From contig OX377202.1 of assembly GCA_947396885.1 (NCBI GenBank), positions 61,778,034-61,842,033 on the forward strand: a DNA stretch of 64,000 bases. Direction: 5' to 3'. Below the pieces are notes generated by a model. It had not been told where the DNA came from, made no database searches, and saw nothing but the letters and a program-made list of their open reading frames with translations. Below are positions 55,738-64,000 of the stretch, piece after piece. The position numbers were made by a program, and so were the translations under genes. The first letter of the stretch is position 1, and every line of letters begins with the position of its first letter. Origin of the DNA: Heligmosomoides polygyrus polygyrus (Eukaryota; Nematoda; Chromadorea; Rhabditida; Heligmosomidae).

Positions 55738-55788
55738 CTGGCTCTAAATAAGGCGATCTCGCTGAAACGTTGGCCAGTATAAATTCCT
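55738..55788 (+). repeat. Penelope-like terminal motif, decayed hammerhead-like copy
   Basis: CTCTAAATAAGGCGATCTCGC then TGAAACGTTGGCCAGTATAA matches the 54.8 kb motif but on the opposite strand. The CUGANGA core is mutated to CTAAATA, and the GAAAC part is kept. It lies exactly at the 5' break of the reverse-transcriptase relic, as expected of a pseudo-LTR at a truncation point. Confidence 0.45.
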
Positions 55789-56854
55789 TCTACCAACCTC
55801 GGGTAGAGCTGAATACGTACAACAGCAACTCACAATGTCGGGATTCATTGAGAGTGGATAACAGCGTATACTACGCGGCATGCCAGCTCGCTACTTTCGA
55901 CTCATCAACGGAGCTGTATCGCTAACAAGGGAGGTCTATAAACATCCTGTGGCAATTTTAAAAGTGACCTATTGAGGGTTGTAGGGGACTGTATGAGAAG
56001 CACCGTAGTGGTTTTCAAATTTCCTGCGGACATCTGGGTAGGTCAAAAATTGCAAAAAACCGTTTTACTTCAGTGCGGGCCGATAAAGCAATACTGACGC
56101 CTGGAACTGCCATGTCGTGGTTAGTATGTAACCTGCAAAAGGTTTGGAGCTGGAACAATAGCCGAATTACTACGATTTCACAATTTGCTTGTTAGCGGTA
56201 CAGTGACCGAAGTGGAACGTTGAGGTGCGTCGCTCACCATCAACACAATCTGTCTTCTTCATCCTCAACCAATCATATTGCAAGTGGTCTCACGGCCGTC
56301 ACATACAGCATCCTCCTCATTGTTAGAAGGAGACGTAATACCACCCACACCATTGTCATCGTCCGGCTAACAGGCTACAGCCTGCGCTTCGTTTAAGTCA
56401 AGCTCACATCACGAACGAGAGAACAGGCAACTTTTTTTCGCAGTTCCTCCATAGCATTCAAGGGCCTGTCCCAACTACAAAATAGATGATATTCTTTATC
56501 TTGACCGTCTCCGTTAGGCATTGACAGTGGGCCTGTTAGCGCCTTCATGACTCCAAAAGTCGAAGAGAGATTGAAAAAATGGATAAAAAAGATTTATCTT
56601 TGTTTTCACTTATTTATTTATTATTTTATTTATTATGTATTAATTACGCATCATTGATTTTTGTTTTTATTTATATTTTCAAATAATTAATTGATATATA
56701 TATATATTTATATTTGATCAATTGTTGTGACCGTCCTTCGACAGACTATACCACCCCCCCCCCCCCCGACTTAATATCAATTGTATAATACAATGTGTTC
56801 TTCGTGCCGAGTTATTGGTTGTTTTGCTAACTGCCTTCCTCCCGACTACTCTGT

Positions 56855-57310
56855 TGAAGGTTCGATTCCGAGGGTGTCCATGCGATTTGCTCTGTGGAGT
56901 GCTCCCATTTTTGCAACTGAAGAATACGTTTTGGCTACGGTGGGGTGCCGTATTCACTTGCTAACCCCGCGACACGCAGCGGGCTCGAGAACAATGGAAA
57001 AAAATGAAAATGATGATCACACGATGAGGTGTCAGAACAATATTAGTCGATCGTATGAGTAAAGGTGACAGTGAGAAACACCTCCAGAGTTTAAGCAAGA
57101 TTTTAAGTATCACTTTTTCCGTCCGATTCGCATCACTATCCAATCGGGCACCACCTCACACCCGGTCGACAGTCTCCATTGCTCTCGAGCCCGCTTCGTG
57201 TCGCGGTGTTAGCAAGTGAATACGGTACCCCACCGTAACCAAAATGTATTCAACAGTTGCAAAAATGGGAGCACTCCACATAGCAAATCACATGGACACC
57301 ACCGGAATCG
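56855..57310. repeat. inner inverted repeat of fold-back B2
   Basis: The arms GGTTCGATTCCGAGGGTGTC (left) and, in reverse, GGTTCGATTCCGGTGGTGTC (right) continue through GAGTGCTCCCATTTTTGCAA, TGCCGTATTCACTTGCTAAC and GGGCTCGAGA to CAATGG at the centre. Arm length is about 140 bp with good identity. Confidence 0.8.
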
Positions 57311-57374
57311 AACCTTCGACCCCCCCCCCCCCACAAGTCCGACTCGCTATCCGCTCGGCCATCCAGTCGCTGCC
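57292..57374 (-). repeat. tRNA-like unit in fold-back B2
   Basis: The minus strand starts GCGACTGGATGGCCGAGCGG (A-box, class II type) and ends GGTTCGATTCCGGTGG (perfect B-box), about 80 bases long, but the variable/anticodon region contains a run of 12 G. It is a tRNA-derived head; the mirrored left copy keeps only the B-box (56,859). Confidence 0.5.
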
Positions 57375-57697
57375 ACAATCGATGCGAATGAATCACTTGA
57401 ATGCACACTGCATCTTCGTCTAGGAAACGTCGTTATTTATCATATTACTATAATCTGACTTTAATTTGAGCTCCAAACCTTTTGCTGGTCAAGTTCTCAG
57501 CACGTCAGGGCCATTCCAGGTGTGACTTTTGCCTTATCAGCCTGCCCTGAACTGATGCAAGTTTTTGCCATTTTTGGACCACCCAGGAGCAATTAGCAAA
57601 AACGAAACATAGTTCTGTGATCCTCGTCCGATGCCCTACAAGTTCATATAGGTTTCGTTCAGAATCTCCGGACCGAGTTCAGTGACCTCCCTCGTTA

Positions 57698-58011
57698 GGC
57701 TTATGTTATGAGACCGCTCACTCCGAGCGAAGCCTAACGATAAGCACCCATATCGATCGCGCGACGAGATGAATTGATATGGGAGTTTGTTATTAGGCCT
57801 AGCTCGGGGTGAGCAATGGTATAACATAGGCCTTAGCGTGACAAGCGGTACTCTTCCTCCAGCGATGCCTCAAGAATGGAGTGATCACGAACTTCATCGC
57901 AAGGAAACGGCTACACTACATCCGTGGCAAACCACAGAATGACCACCATCCGAGAGAAATCGAACTTTTTCTCCACTGCGATCGAATATTCGAATATTCG
58001 AATGTTCGTTA
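57698..58011. other. unassigned sequence ending in GAATATTCGA repeat
   Basis: The last 30 bp (57,980-58,008, TCGAATATTCGAATATTCGA) are the AT-rich repeat that precedes left ends of family C. The remainder is unassigned. Confidence 0.35.
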
Positions 58012-58182
58012 CCAGAGGTTCAGCGGCCTAGCGGCCGCCAAGCGTCTGTTGGCGACTTCGCCCCCAATCTCCGAGAATAGAACACCCCCAGTCTTCCTCC
58101 TTTCTTCTTTAATCCTTCTGCTTTTTATTACATAAAAAACTGGTTTTACTACACAGCTTAGTGGAGCGGGGTATAGTACGGG
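58012..58182. repeat. solo left terminal repeat of family C
   Basis: CCAGAGGTTCAGCGGCCTAG, CGTCTGTTGGCGACTTCGCC, GAGAATAGAACACCCCCAG and AAAAAACTGGTTTTACTA follow the order of 59,925-60,091. No minisatellite or right end follows, so it is a solo or truncated end. Confidence 0.75.
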
Positions 58183-58620
58183 AAGCAACATCACTGCTCC
58201 TATGAACCCCATCTACCTTCTATCGCTGGTACGCGATTTATTCCCCGAAGTGGCCGTTCTCCACGTGGGGAGAAACAGATCATGAGAACCCAAACCCGAC
58301 GTGCTTAATCTGTAGAAACATAATTAAAATTAATCGGCAGTGGGAAGCAGGTCGACACCGTTCACTGTCCGACGGCAATGATACTCCTCCGAATCCCATA
58401 GTCCCTCTCCTTTTCTCTTCCTCCCCCTCCCCGCTAATACTTCCTTACCTAGGTAGTGGCAAAGAAACGGAGTGAGGGTTAAGTGCACTGAGTCCCGACT
58501 CACGTGTCACCAATCTGCCAAGACCTCTATGACAATCCTTCTGCACCCCGAAACGCGTGCCACGGCTTTTGTGACCCGTTTTCAGAAACCCAACGCATAT
58601 TGAACGACATTGACGGAAAA
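58183..58620. other. unassigned sequence
   Basis: No gene or repeat recognised. Confidence 0.25.
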
Positions 58621-58720
58621 TATTAGGTTGTCCCATAAGTCCCCGCCGTTTTTTTCAACGATTCACTGCAGAATTCGCCGGCGGTCTCTTGCATAGCGCT
58701 GCATAGCTTTGGAAAGAAAA
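58621..58720. mobile_element. mariner-like terminal sequence, no partner
   Basis: TA is followed by TTAGGTTGTCCCATAAGTCC and CCGCCG plus a T-run, a sequence type typical of mariner ends. No matching inverted end or transposase frame was found downstream, so it is a solo or truncated end. Confidence 0.55.
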
Positions 58721-59086
58721 TGATTTGCTCTATCAGAACATATATTGCATTTCTTTTTCATTATGAATTTTGTCAAATTTTAGGTCGTTGAAGTGAAAAG
58801 TGAAAAATTAAAAAAGTAGCCATTTGCGCACTTGTTCCCTCCGCTTAGTTTTGTAATTTTTGCGCAGTTTTTTATACTTTTACACTTGAAAGACAATGTT
58901 CTGTGCTACAAGAATATGTGTTGGTCCTATTTTCTCACTTGCCCGTTACTGATTTTTAGGCCATCAAATTGTGAATTCCGACTTTTCCGTCCGAATTTTT
59001 ACCAAAACTCCGGTTCTGTGGTTGGACTTTTTTGCTTGGTGTTATATGTCGTGGAAGAGGATGTCTTGCTCAGTTAGAATTTGTGT

Positions 59087-59213
59087 CGCGTTTATTGGCT
59101 CACGCTGATTTCTGTCGAATATCAACAACTGAAGAAGGAGTTGGAGTTGTTGGTGAAGACGATTTTTCTCTTTTTGGCATTTTGTTGATATTTAACAGAA
59201 ATCAATAAACGCA
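59087..59213. repeat. imperfect hairpin
   Basis: CGTTTATTG at the left and CAATAAACG at the right, plus TGATTTCTGT/ACAGAAATCA and AATATCAACA/TGTTGATATT, form an inverted repeat about 127 bp long with a 9-bp interruption in the left arm. Confidence 0.6.
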
Positions 59214-59224
59214 GCACATGTTGG

Positions 59225-59530
59225 ACTTCTTCTGAATCCCTACGCCTTTGGACGACGTCTTCGGCACGTGTTCTGAACACCTACGCATGCTGGACGATAT
59301 TGAGGGCAGCAAATACTCGTCCCCTTGTTCTCTTCCCACCCCCCCCTCTAGTGGTCTTCCTTTGCTGATCACCTCTTCACTAGTCCCTCTCCTACTGGTC
59401 CCCTTACTCGAAAAGTTGGAAGTTTGCTGCACGTCTTCTGAATCCCGACACACTTTGGACGACGTCTGCGGCACGTCTTCTGAATCCCTACGCTCCGCAC
59501 TTGATCCCCATTCATCCCCTGACGCGTTGT
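59225..59530. repeat. decayed family C minisatellite fragment
   Basis: TTGGACGACGTCTTCGGCAC and TCTTCTGAATCCCTACGC recur at 59,265, 59,435 and 59,470, with CTACTGGTCCCCTT-type C-rich units between. These are the family C unit types outside a complete element. Overlapping open frames are not called. Confidence 0.55.
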
Positions 59531-59699
59531 CCCTGAATATGTCGTAAACTTGGGTGATTCACCGCCAAGGATACAGTTTGCCAGCAATCGCCCAGGGTTA
59601 AGCTCAAAGAAGCCCGCCGGCATACGCCGCACTGTCGTAGTCATCTCTTGACTTCAGTCCTCCCTCCGCGTGACTGACAACGTGACCCAAGAATTAAGC

Positions 59700-59924
59700 G
59701 AATTATATATAGTAAGATTCGGATATTTTGAGAATCGGATATATTATATTTATTATATTTATTATATTTTATATTTGAGATTCGGATATATATAGCAAGA
59801 TTCGGATATATTTGTGGACCAAAATTCGAATAAATTCATTACTCCAATATTCGACGAGGTCAAAAATTCGAATATATTCATAATACGGTTACTCGATGAG
59901 TTTCGAAATTCGAATATATTCGAA
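59700..59924. repeat. AT-rich GAATATATTCGAA repeat beside family C
   Basis: Units containing AGATTCGGATATAT and AAATTCGAATATATTC lead directly into the left terminal repeat at 59,925. Confidence 0.7.
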
Positions 59925-60104
59925 CCAGACTTCAACGCCCGGCCGGCCACCAAAGGTCTGGTTGGGGCTTCGCCCCAAAACCCGGAGAATAGAACACTCC
60001 GAACGTTTTCTTCTCCTCTTTAGGCCTTCTCTCATTCATTAAAAAAAACTGGTTTTGCTATACAGAATAGTATAGCGGAATAGGGCAAAACAGGTCCACC
60101 TTCA

Positions 60105-60410
60105 GTGGACCCCCTTAACTTGTCCCTTATCACTGTTGTCAGCCCTTTTCCGGTTCACCCTTCACTGGTCCCCTCCCCCTTCGTCGGTCCCTACTACTGA
60201 TCCCACCTTCACTGGACTCATCATCACTGAACCCTTCCCCTCCTTCACCGGTTCCCCTTCACTGGACCCCTCTCCCCTCCTTCACCGGTCCCACCTTCAC
60301 TGGTCCCTCCTTTATTGGTCAACCCTTTACCGGTTCCCCTTACTGGAACCCCATCCTTCATCGATCCCCCATTACTGGTCCCACCTCCTTTGGTAACACA
60401 TCGTCTGAAT
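60105..60410. repeat. C-rich minisatellite (left inner arm of family C)
   Basis: Units such as CCTTCACTGGTCCCCTCC and CTCCTTCACCGGTTCCCC, about 13-18 bp, are the reverse complement of the G-rich array at 61,477-62,335. Confidence 0.85.
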
Positions 60411-60543
60411 ACGAACACCCCTTGCGCGACATCGGTGACACCTCTTCTTAACCTGAGCGCCTTTTGCTCGACATTGGTGACATGTCGTCTGCACATGGAC
60501 GCCTGTCGACAACTAGAACAGTTGACAACTACAAGCCCCCCCC

Positions 60544-60547
<4 letters not shown>

Positions 60548-60593
<46 letters not shown>
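60548..60593. repeat. AT dinucleotide microsatellite after a C-run
   Basis: A run of about ten C is followed by about 22 TA/AT units. Confidence 0.95.
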
Positions 60594-60596
<3 letters not shown>

Positions 60597-60664
60597 AGCG
60601 GTTGTGTCTGTCCGTCCGTCTGTCCATCTGGCCTTTCGTAAACGTCGAGCAGTAGCCATCCAGG

Positions 60665-61475
60665 TTCAGGCGAGGTGTCACCTACGTCGTGTTGAGAGGG
60701 GTCAGCAGACGTGTCGCCGATGTCACGCAAAGAGCGACAGAGTTCCGAACATGCGTCATCGACGGGCTCCAGGACGGCGTTGGAGTTATGTCTGCCCCCG
60801 GTCATAGACGTAGTGATAGCGAGCGTCCGAGTTCAGAAGAGGTGTCACCGACGTCGTTTATCAGGTACCTGGGTTCAGAAGACATGTCACCAATGCCGCG
60901 CAAAGGCCTGTCTGGATTCAGACGACGTGCCACCGATATCGCGCCAGGGGCTCCGGATTCAGACGACGTGTCAACGTTGTCAGGCAAAGCACGTCCGGCT
61001 TGAGAAGACATGTCACCGACGTCGTTCATCAGATGCCTGGATTCAGACGACGTGTCACCGATGTCGCGCAAAGCACATCCGGCATGAGGAGACATGTCAC
61101 CGACGTCGTGTATCAGGTGCCTGGGTTTAGACGACGTGTCACCGACGTCGCGCCAGGGTTTCCGGATTTAGACGACGTGTCAACGATGTAGTGCAAAGCA
61201 CGTCCGGCTTGAGAAGAGGTGTCACCGACGTCGTTTATCAGGTACCTGGGTTCAGAAAAGGTGTCACCTATGTCGCGAAAGGCCTTTCAGATTCAGACGA
61301 CGTGTCACCATGTCGCTCCAGGGGCTCCGGATTCAGACGACGTGTCAACGATGTCGTGCAAAGCACATCCGGCTTGAGAAGACATGTCACATACGTCGTT
61401 CATCAGGCGCCTGGATTCAGAAGAGGTGTCACCGATGTCGCGAAAGGGCTTTACGGATTCAGACGACGTGTTAAC
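60665..61475. repeat. GACGTG-type minisatellite (centre of family C)
   Basis: Core units AGACGACGTGTCACCGATGT and AGAAGACATGTCACCGACGT alternate every 35-60 bp, separated by CGCGCAAAGCACATCCGG or TCATCAGGTGCCTGGATTC. Around 15 cores are seen. The core resembles that of the 42-bp array at 27.7-28.3 kb. Frames of 60-140 codons across it are a result of the repeat. Confidence 0.85.
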
Positions 61476-61476
61476 C

Positions 61477-62335
61477 GTGAAGGTGGGACCAGTAATGGGG
61501 ACCGGTGAGAGGGGCCAGTGAAGGGGGACCGGTGAAGGAGGGGAACGGGTGCATTGAAGGGAGACCGGTAGAACGTTGATCAATGAAGAGGGAACCAGGT
61601 GAAGGGGGACCGGTAGAAGGTTGATGAGTGAGGGGAGCAGGTAAAGGGGAGGAGGGACCGGTGAGGAAGGGACCGATAATGGGAACCGGTGAATGGGGGA
61701 AGGGGTCCAGTGAAGGGAGGACCGGTAGAAGGTTGACCAGTGAAGAGAAAACCAGGTGAAGGGGAAACCGGTGAGGAAGGACCGGTAATGGGGACCGGTG
61801 AGGTGGGGAAGGGGTCCAGTGAAGCGGGACCGGAAAAGGGTTGATGAATAAAGGGGGACTAGTAATGTAATGGGGATCAGTGAAAGATAGAGGAACCAGT
61901 GAGGAGGGGACCAGTAAAAGGAGGTCCAGTGAACGTGGAAGCAGTAGAATGTACCGACGGAGGGGGGACTAGTGAAGGGTGATCCGGAAAAGGGCTGACA
62001 ATAAAGGGGAACCAGTGAAGAGGGACCAGTAATGGGGGACCAGTGAGGGTGGGACCGGTGAAGGAGGGGAGGGGGTTCAGTGAAGTGAGACCTTTAAAGG
62101 GTTGACCGATAAGAGGGAGAGCAGTGAAGGTGGGAGCAGTAATGGGGAGCGTGAAGGGGGACCAATAAATGGGGTACCAGTGAATTATCAGTCAAGAGGT
62201 GACCCAGTAAGGAAGGTCAATAAAGGGAAGACCATTGATGGGGTTCAGTAAAGGGTCCAGTAATAGAATCATTAAAGGGAGACCAGCAAAGGAGACTAGT
62301 GAATGGAATCAGTGAATGGGACCAATAAGGGGATC
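61477..62335. repeat. G-rich GACCGGTGAAGG minisatellite (right inner arm of family C)
   Basis: Units of about 13-18 bp such as GGGGGACCGGTGAAGGAGGG and GGGACCAGTAATGGGG fill about 860 bp, decaying toward the right. G-runs of three to six recur every 10-20 bases, so the plus strand could form G-quadruplexes. Confidence 0.85.
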
Positions 62336-62740
62336 AGTATTTTCTTTCAGTGTCGTTCAACGTGACGTCAGAAGACGTGCTACGGTCGTCGTGCCACGTG
62401 TGTCGGGGTGCAAAAGACGTGTCGTAGCCGCTGTGACATATGCGTTCGGACTCAGCAAATGTGTCACAGAGGTTATCCAATGTGCATCCTGATCAAAAAG
62501 ACGTGTCACAGATAAGACTTTGTGAGTAAAGGAATCGAAGTAATGTTATTCCCGTTGGACAGTGAACTGCATAGAGCGGTGTAAAAGTACCAATTGATTT
62601 CATTTGTGTCTCCGAGAAAAAGCACTTAGGATTAAGGCTTTCTATCTGCTCCTCGCCATGTGCGCCACGAGTACTTCAGGAAATGAATCGCGTACATACT
62701 ATAGAGGGTGGGTAGGCCCCATAGATGCAGTTTTTAAGAT
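62336..62740. repeat. unique inner right segment of family C
   Basis: GAAGACGTGCTACGGTCGTC and GTGCAAAAGACGTGTCGTAG are last GACGTG units. From 62,450 to 62,740 the sequence is non-repetitive and matches 31,220-31,500. Confidence 0.7.
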
Positions 62741-62984
62741 TCTGCCCTACCGTATCTCGCTATACTATTCTATATAGCAAAAGCAGCTTTTTTACTCCAA
62801 TGAAAAGGCCTAAACAGAACAAGAAGACGGTCGGGGTGTTCTATTCTCCGGGTTTGGGGCGAAGCCCTCAACCAGACGTTTGGCGACCAAGAGGCTGCTG
62901 AACGTCTGGTGTAACATATATAATATGTTCATGAAAGCACTAGGGGCCAGGGTGGTAGGGCTGAGCACAGCCCCTGAATTACCG

Positions 62985-64000
62985 TAGACTATACTCGTGT
63001 GCTGATTTCGATGCCTTTCGTGCCTATATTTCTCAGGTTAGATGGATTGATTTATTGGAGAATCAGCAAGATGTCAATGCGAAATATGATCTCTTTCTGA
63101 CTGTATTACATTGTGAAATTCGCTCCTTTGAAAAGAGTAGCATCAGGTAGTCGTGCCCGTCTTCAAGCTGATCTGGTAATATGGTAGGCCATCGCGAGTG
63201 TTTATTTCTTGAAGCTAACGGCTAACTGCGTTGAGTTCGATAGGTATTTATAATACTAAATTTGATAAAAGCCTTCGAAAGTTTAACAGTTACGTAGAGG
63301 CAAAAGTTGTAGACTCTGGCAATTCTCGTAGGTTCTATGGGTTTCTTAATAGTAGACTTAAGGATAGAAGAGGAGTTGGCTATCTTAGGGCCGGGAGCAA
63401 GCGGTTTCGGACCCGGAGAGGGTGGAAATGTTGGCGGATGAGTTTGCCAAGATTTTTATAGAGGATGATGGTCTCACACCGATGTTCCCTCCTGTGAGGC
63501 CGCTGTAATGGAAAGTTTTCCTTGCTTTGACAGCGCTCTGCTTCCGCCTCTTCTTAAATGTTGCCCTTCATCCTTCTCGGTCACTCCTGACGACATTCCA
63601 TTAAGTTTTATTCAGAGGGTTGCTGATGTGTTATTTGTTCTCCACTGGCGTACATTTTCAATCAGTCTCTTATACACGCATTATGGAGTTTGCAGAAGGA
63701 GCCGGGATCTTCCCTTCTGCACAGCATGAATTTATGAAAGAACGGTCGGTTGACACTAATCTTCTAGAATGCCTCAAGGACTGGGGTGATGCTTTGGATA
63801 GAAAAATGAGCTGTGATGTAGTTCTCTTCGACTTTTCGAAAGCGTTTGATCGTGTCTTGCCTGAGAAACTTCTTCTCAAATTGAATAGGCTTAACTTCCA
63901 ACCTGTTATCGTAAATTGGATAAGAGAGTTTTTGAGCAATCGAACGTTTCAAGTCCGCCTGAGTGCTATTCCGATGTTATGTCGGCCGGTAGCGGAGTGT
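62985..64000 (+). pseudogene. CR1-like LINE, 5' truncated, runs off the window
   Basis: Plus-strand reading: FDAFRAYISQVRWIDLLENQ and KYDLFLTVLHCEI (region between endonuclease and reverse transcriptase), KFDKSLRKFNSYVEAKVVDS, then DPERVEMLADEFAKIF in another frame, PDDIPLSFI, MKERSVDTNLLECLKDW, VVLFDFSKAFDRVLPEK (catalytic motif A, about 63,820-63,870) and VNWIREFLSNRTFQVRL to the window edge. Frame changes near 63,430, 63,500 and 63,700 and an in-frame stop show it is degraded. The endonuclease is missing, consistent with 5' truncation at about 62,985. The rest lies outside the window. Confidence 0.75.

Larger units (their letters stand above)
55925..57695. repeat. fold-back family B, copy 2, TA-flanked
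   Basis: The left part (ACAAGGGAGGTC; GTGACCTATTGAGGGTTGTA; AGAAGCACCGTAGTGGTTTT) parallels 2,765-3,050. The right end, read inward, begins ACGAGGGAGGTCACTGA. TA lies outside both ends (55,923-55,924 and 57,696-57,697). The right arm is much more diverged than in copy 1, and the middle contains an extra inverted pair (56,855-57,000 and 57,170-57,310) that carries tRNA-like sequence. Runs of 15 C at 56,755 and of 12 C at 57,320 mark both sides. Confidence 0.75.
59925..62909. mobile_element. family C fold-back element, complete copy
   Basis: The terminal inverted repeats of about 168 bp, 59,925-60,091 and 62,741-62,909, share GGGCTTCGCCC, CCCGGAGAATAGAACAC and TAGGCCTT in mirror order. Each end starts with a hairpin of the form CCAGACGTTCAGC...CCAAACGTCTGG (clear at the right end, weak at the left). 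Inward lie mirrored C-rich and G-rich minisatellites, and in the centre a GACGTG-type array. Other parts of the family lie at 16.6 kb, 27-31.7 kb and 58.0 kb. No coding capacity. The superfamily is unknown to me. Confidence 0.75.

Noticed and set aside
57292..57374. Functional tRNA gene of the Ser/Leu type
   Set aside because: A run of 12 G replaces the anticodon/variable region.
60245..61508. Several frames of 90-186 codons on both strands as genes
   Set aside because: All fall in the minisatellites and the AT microsatellite of family C; peptide repeats simply mirror the DNA repeats.

Overview
The window is eukaryotic, most likely from a nematode. No intact protein-coding host gene, rRNA or functional tRNA could be supported. 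The nematode reading rests on the mix of decayed elements (RTE-clade and CR1-like LINEs, a BEL/Pao protease fragment, mariner and maT-like transposases, a Penelope-like relic) and on short candidate exons with worm-like splice acceptors. A parasitic clade V worm would fit this repeat mix, but the species cannot be fixed from sequence alone. Every transposase, reverse transcriptase or endonuclease frame seen is broken by stops, frameshifts or deletions, so this looks like a repeat-rich graveyard interval. There is one 200-base assembly gap at 30,620-30,819. || Layout: 0-5.3 kb holds a CR1 scrap, a TTAA-flanked MITE, a GC-rich inverted-repeat element and a 2.5 kb fold-back (family B copy 1). 6.0-10 kb is a nearly full-length but broken CR1-like LINE on the minus strand. 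10.7-13.3 kb has fragments of fold-back family A around an RTE endonuclease fragment. 13.6-16 kb on the minus strand is the best candidate for host (pseudo)gene exons. 16.3-18.1 kb holds family C minisatellites and a 52-bp tandem array. 19.8-21 kb is a second CR1 relic. 22.4-23.2 kb is a mariner deletion derivative. 24.1-26.2 kb is an RTE copy with a visible target-site duplication inside an AT-rich repeat. 27-31.7 kb is a large minisatellite-rich family C copy. 32-33.1 kb is a BEL/Pao relic. 33.6-34.8 kb is family A again. 35.8-36.5 kb is a mariner. 38.0-43.3 kb is a 5.2 kb nested fold-back. 43.6-45.8 kb is a mariner carrying a nested maT-like element. 46.4-49.1 kb is a second complete family A fold-back. 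50.9-52.9 kb is fold-back family E with a TTAA element in one arm. 54.8-55.8 kb is a Penelope-like relic with hammerhead-like motifs. 55.9-57.7 kb is family B copy 2. 57.9-62.9 kb holds a solo end and one complete family C element. 63-64 kb is a fourth CR1 fragment running off the edge. || The most unusual content is a set of very long inverted-repeat (fold-back) families, named A to E here for convenience. Three of them (B, D, E) carry tRNA-like sequences in mirrored positions in both arms. One family (C) is built from terminal inverted repeats, mirrored G-rich/C-rich minisatellites and a GACGTG-type central minisatellite. Because each fold-back carries two copies of nearly the same sequence, it holds its own record of later insertions. 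In family E one arm has a TTAA element and the other arm keeps the empty site. In family B one arm has a 46-bp perfect palindrome flanked by a 5-bp duplication and the other arm keeps the empty site.
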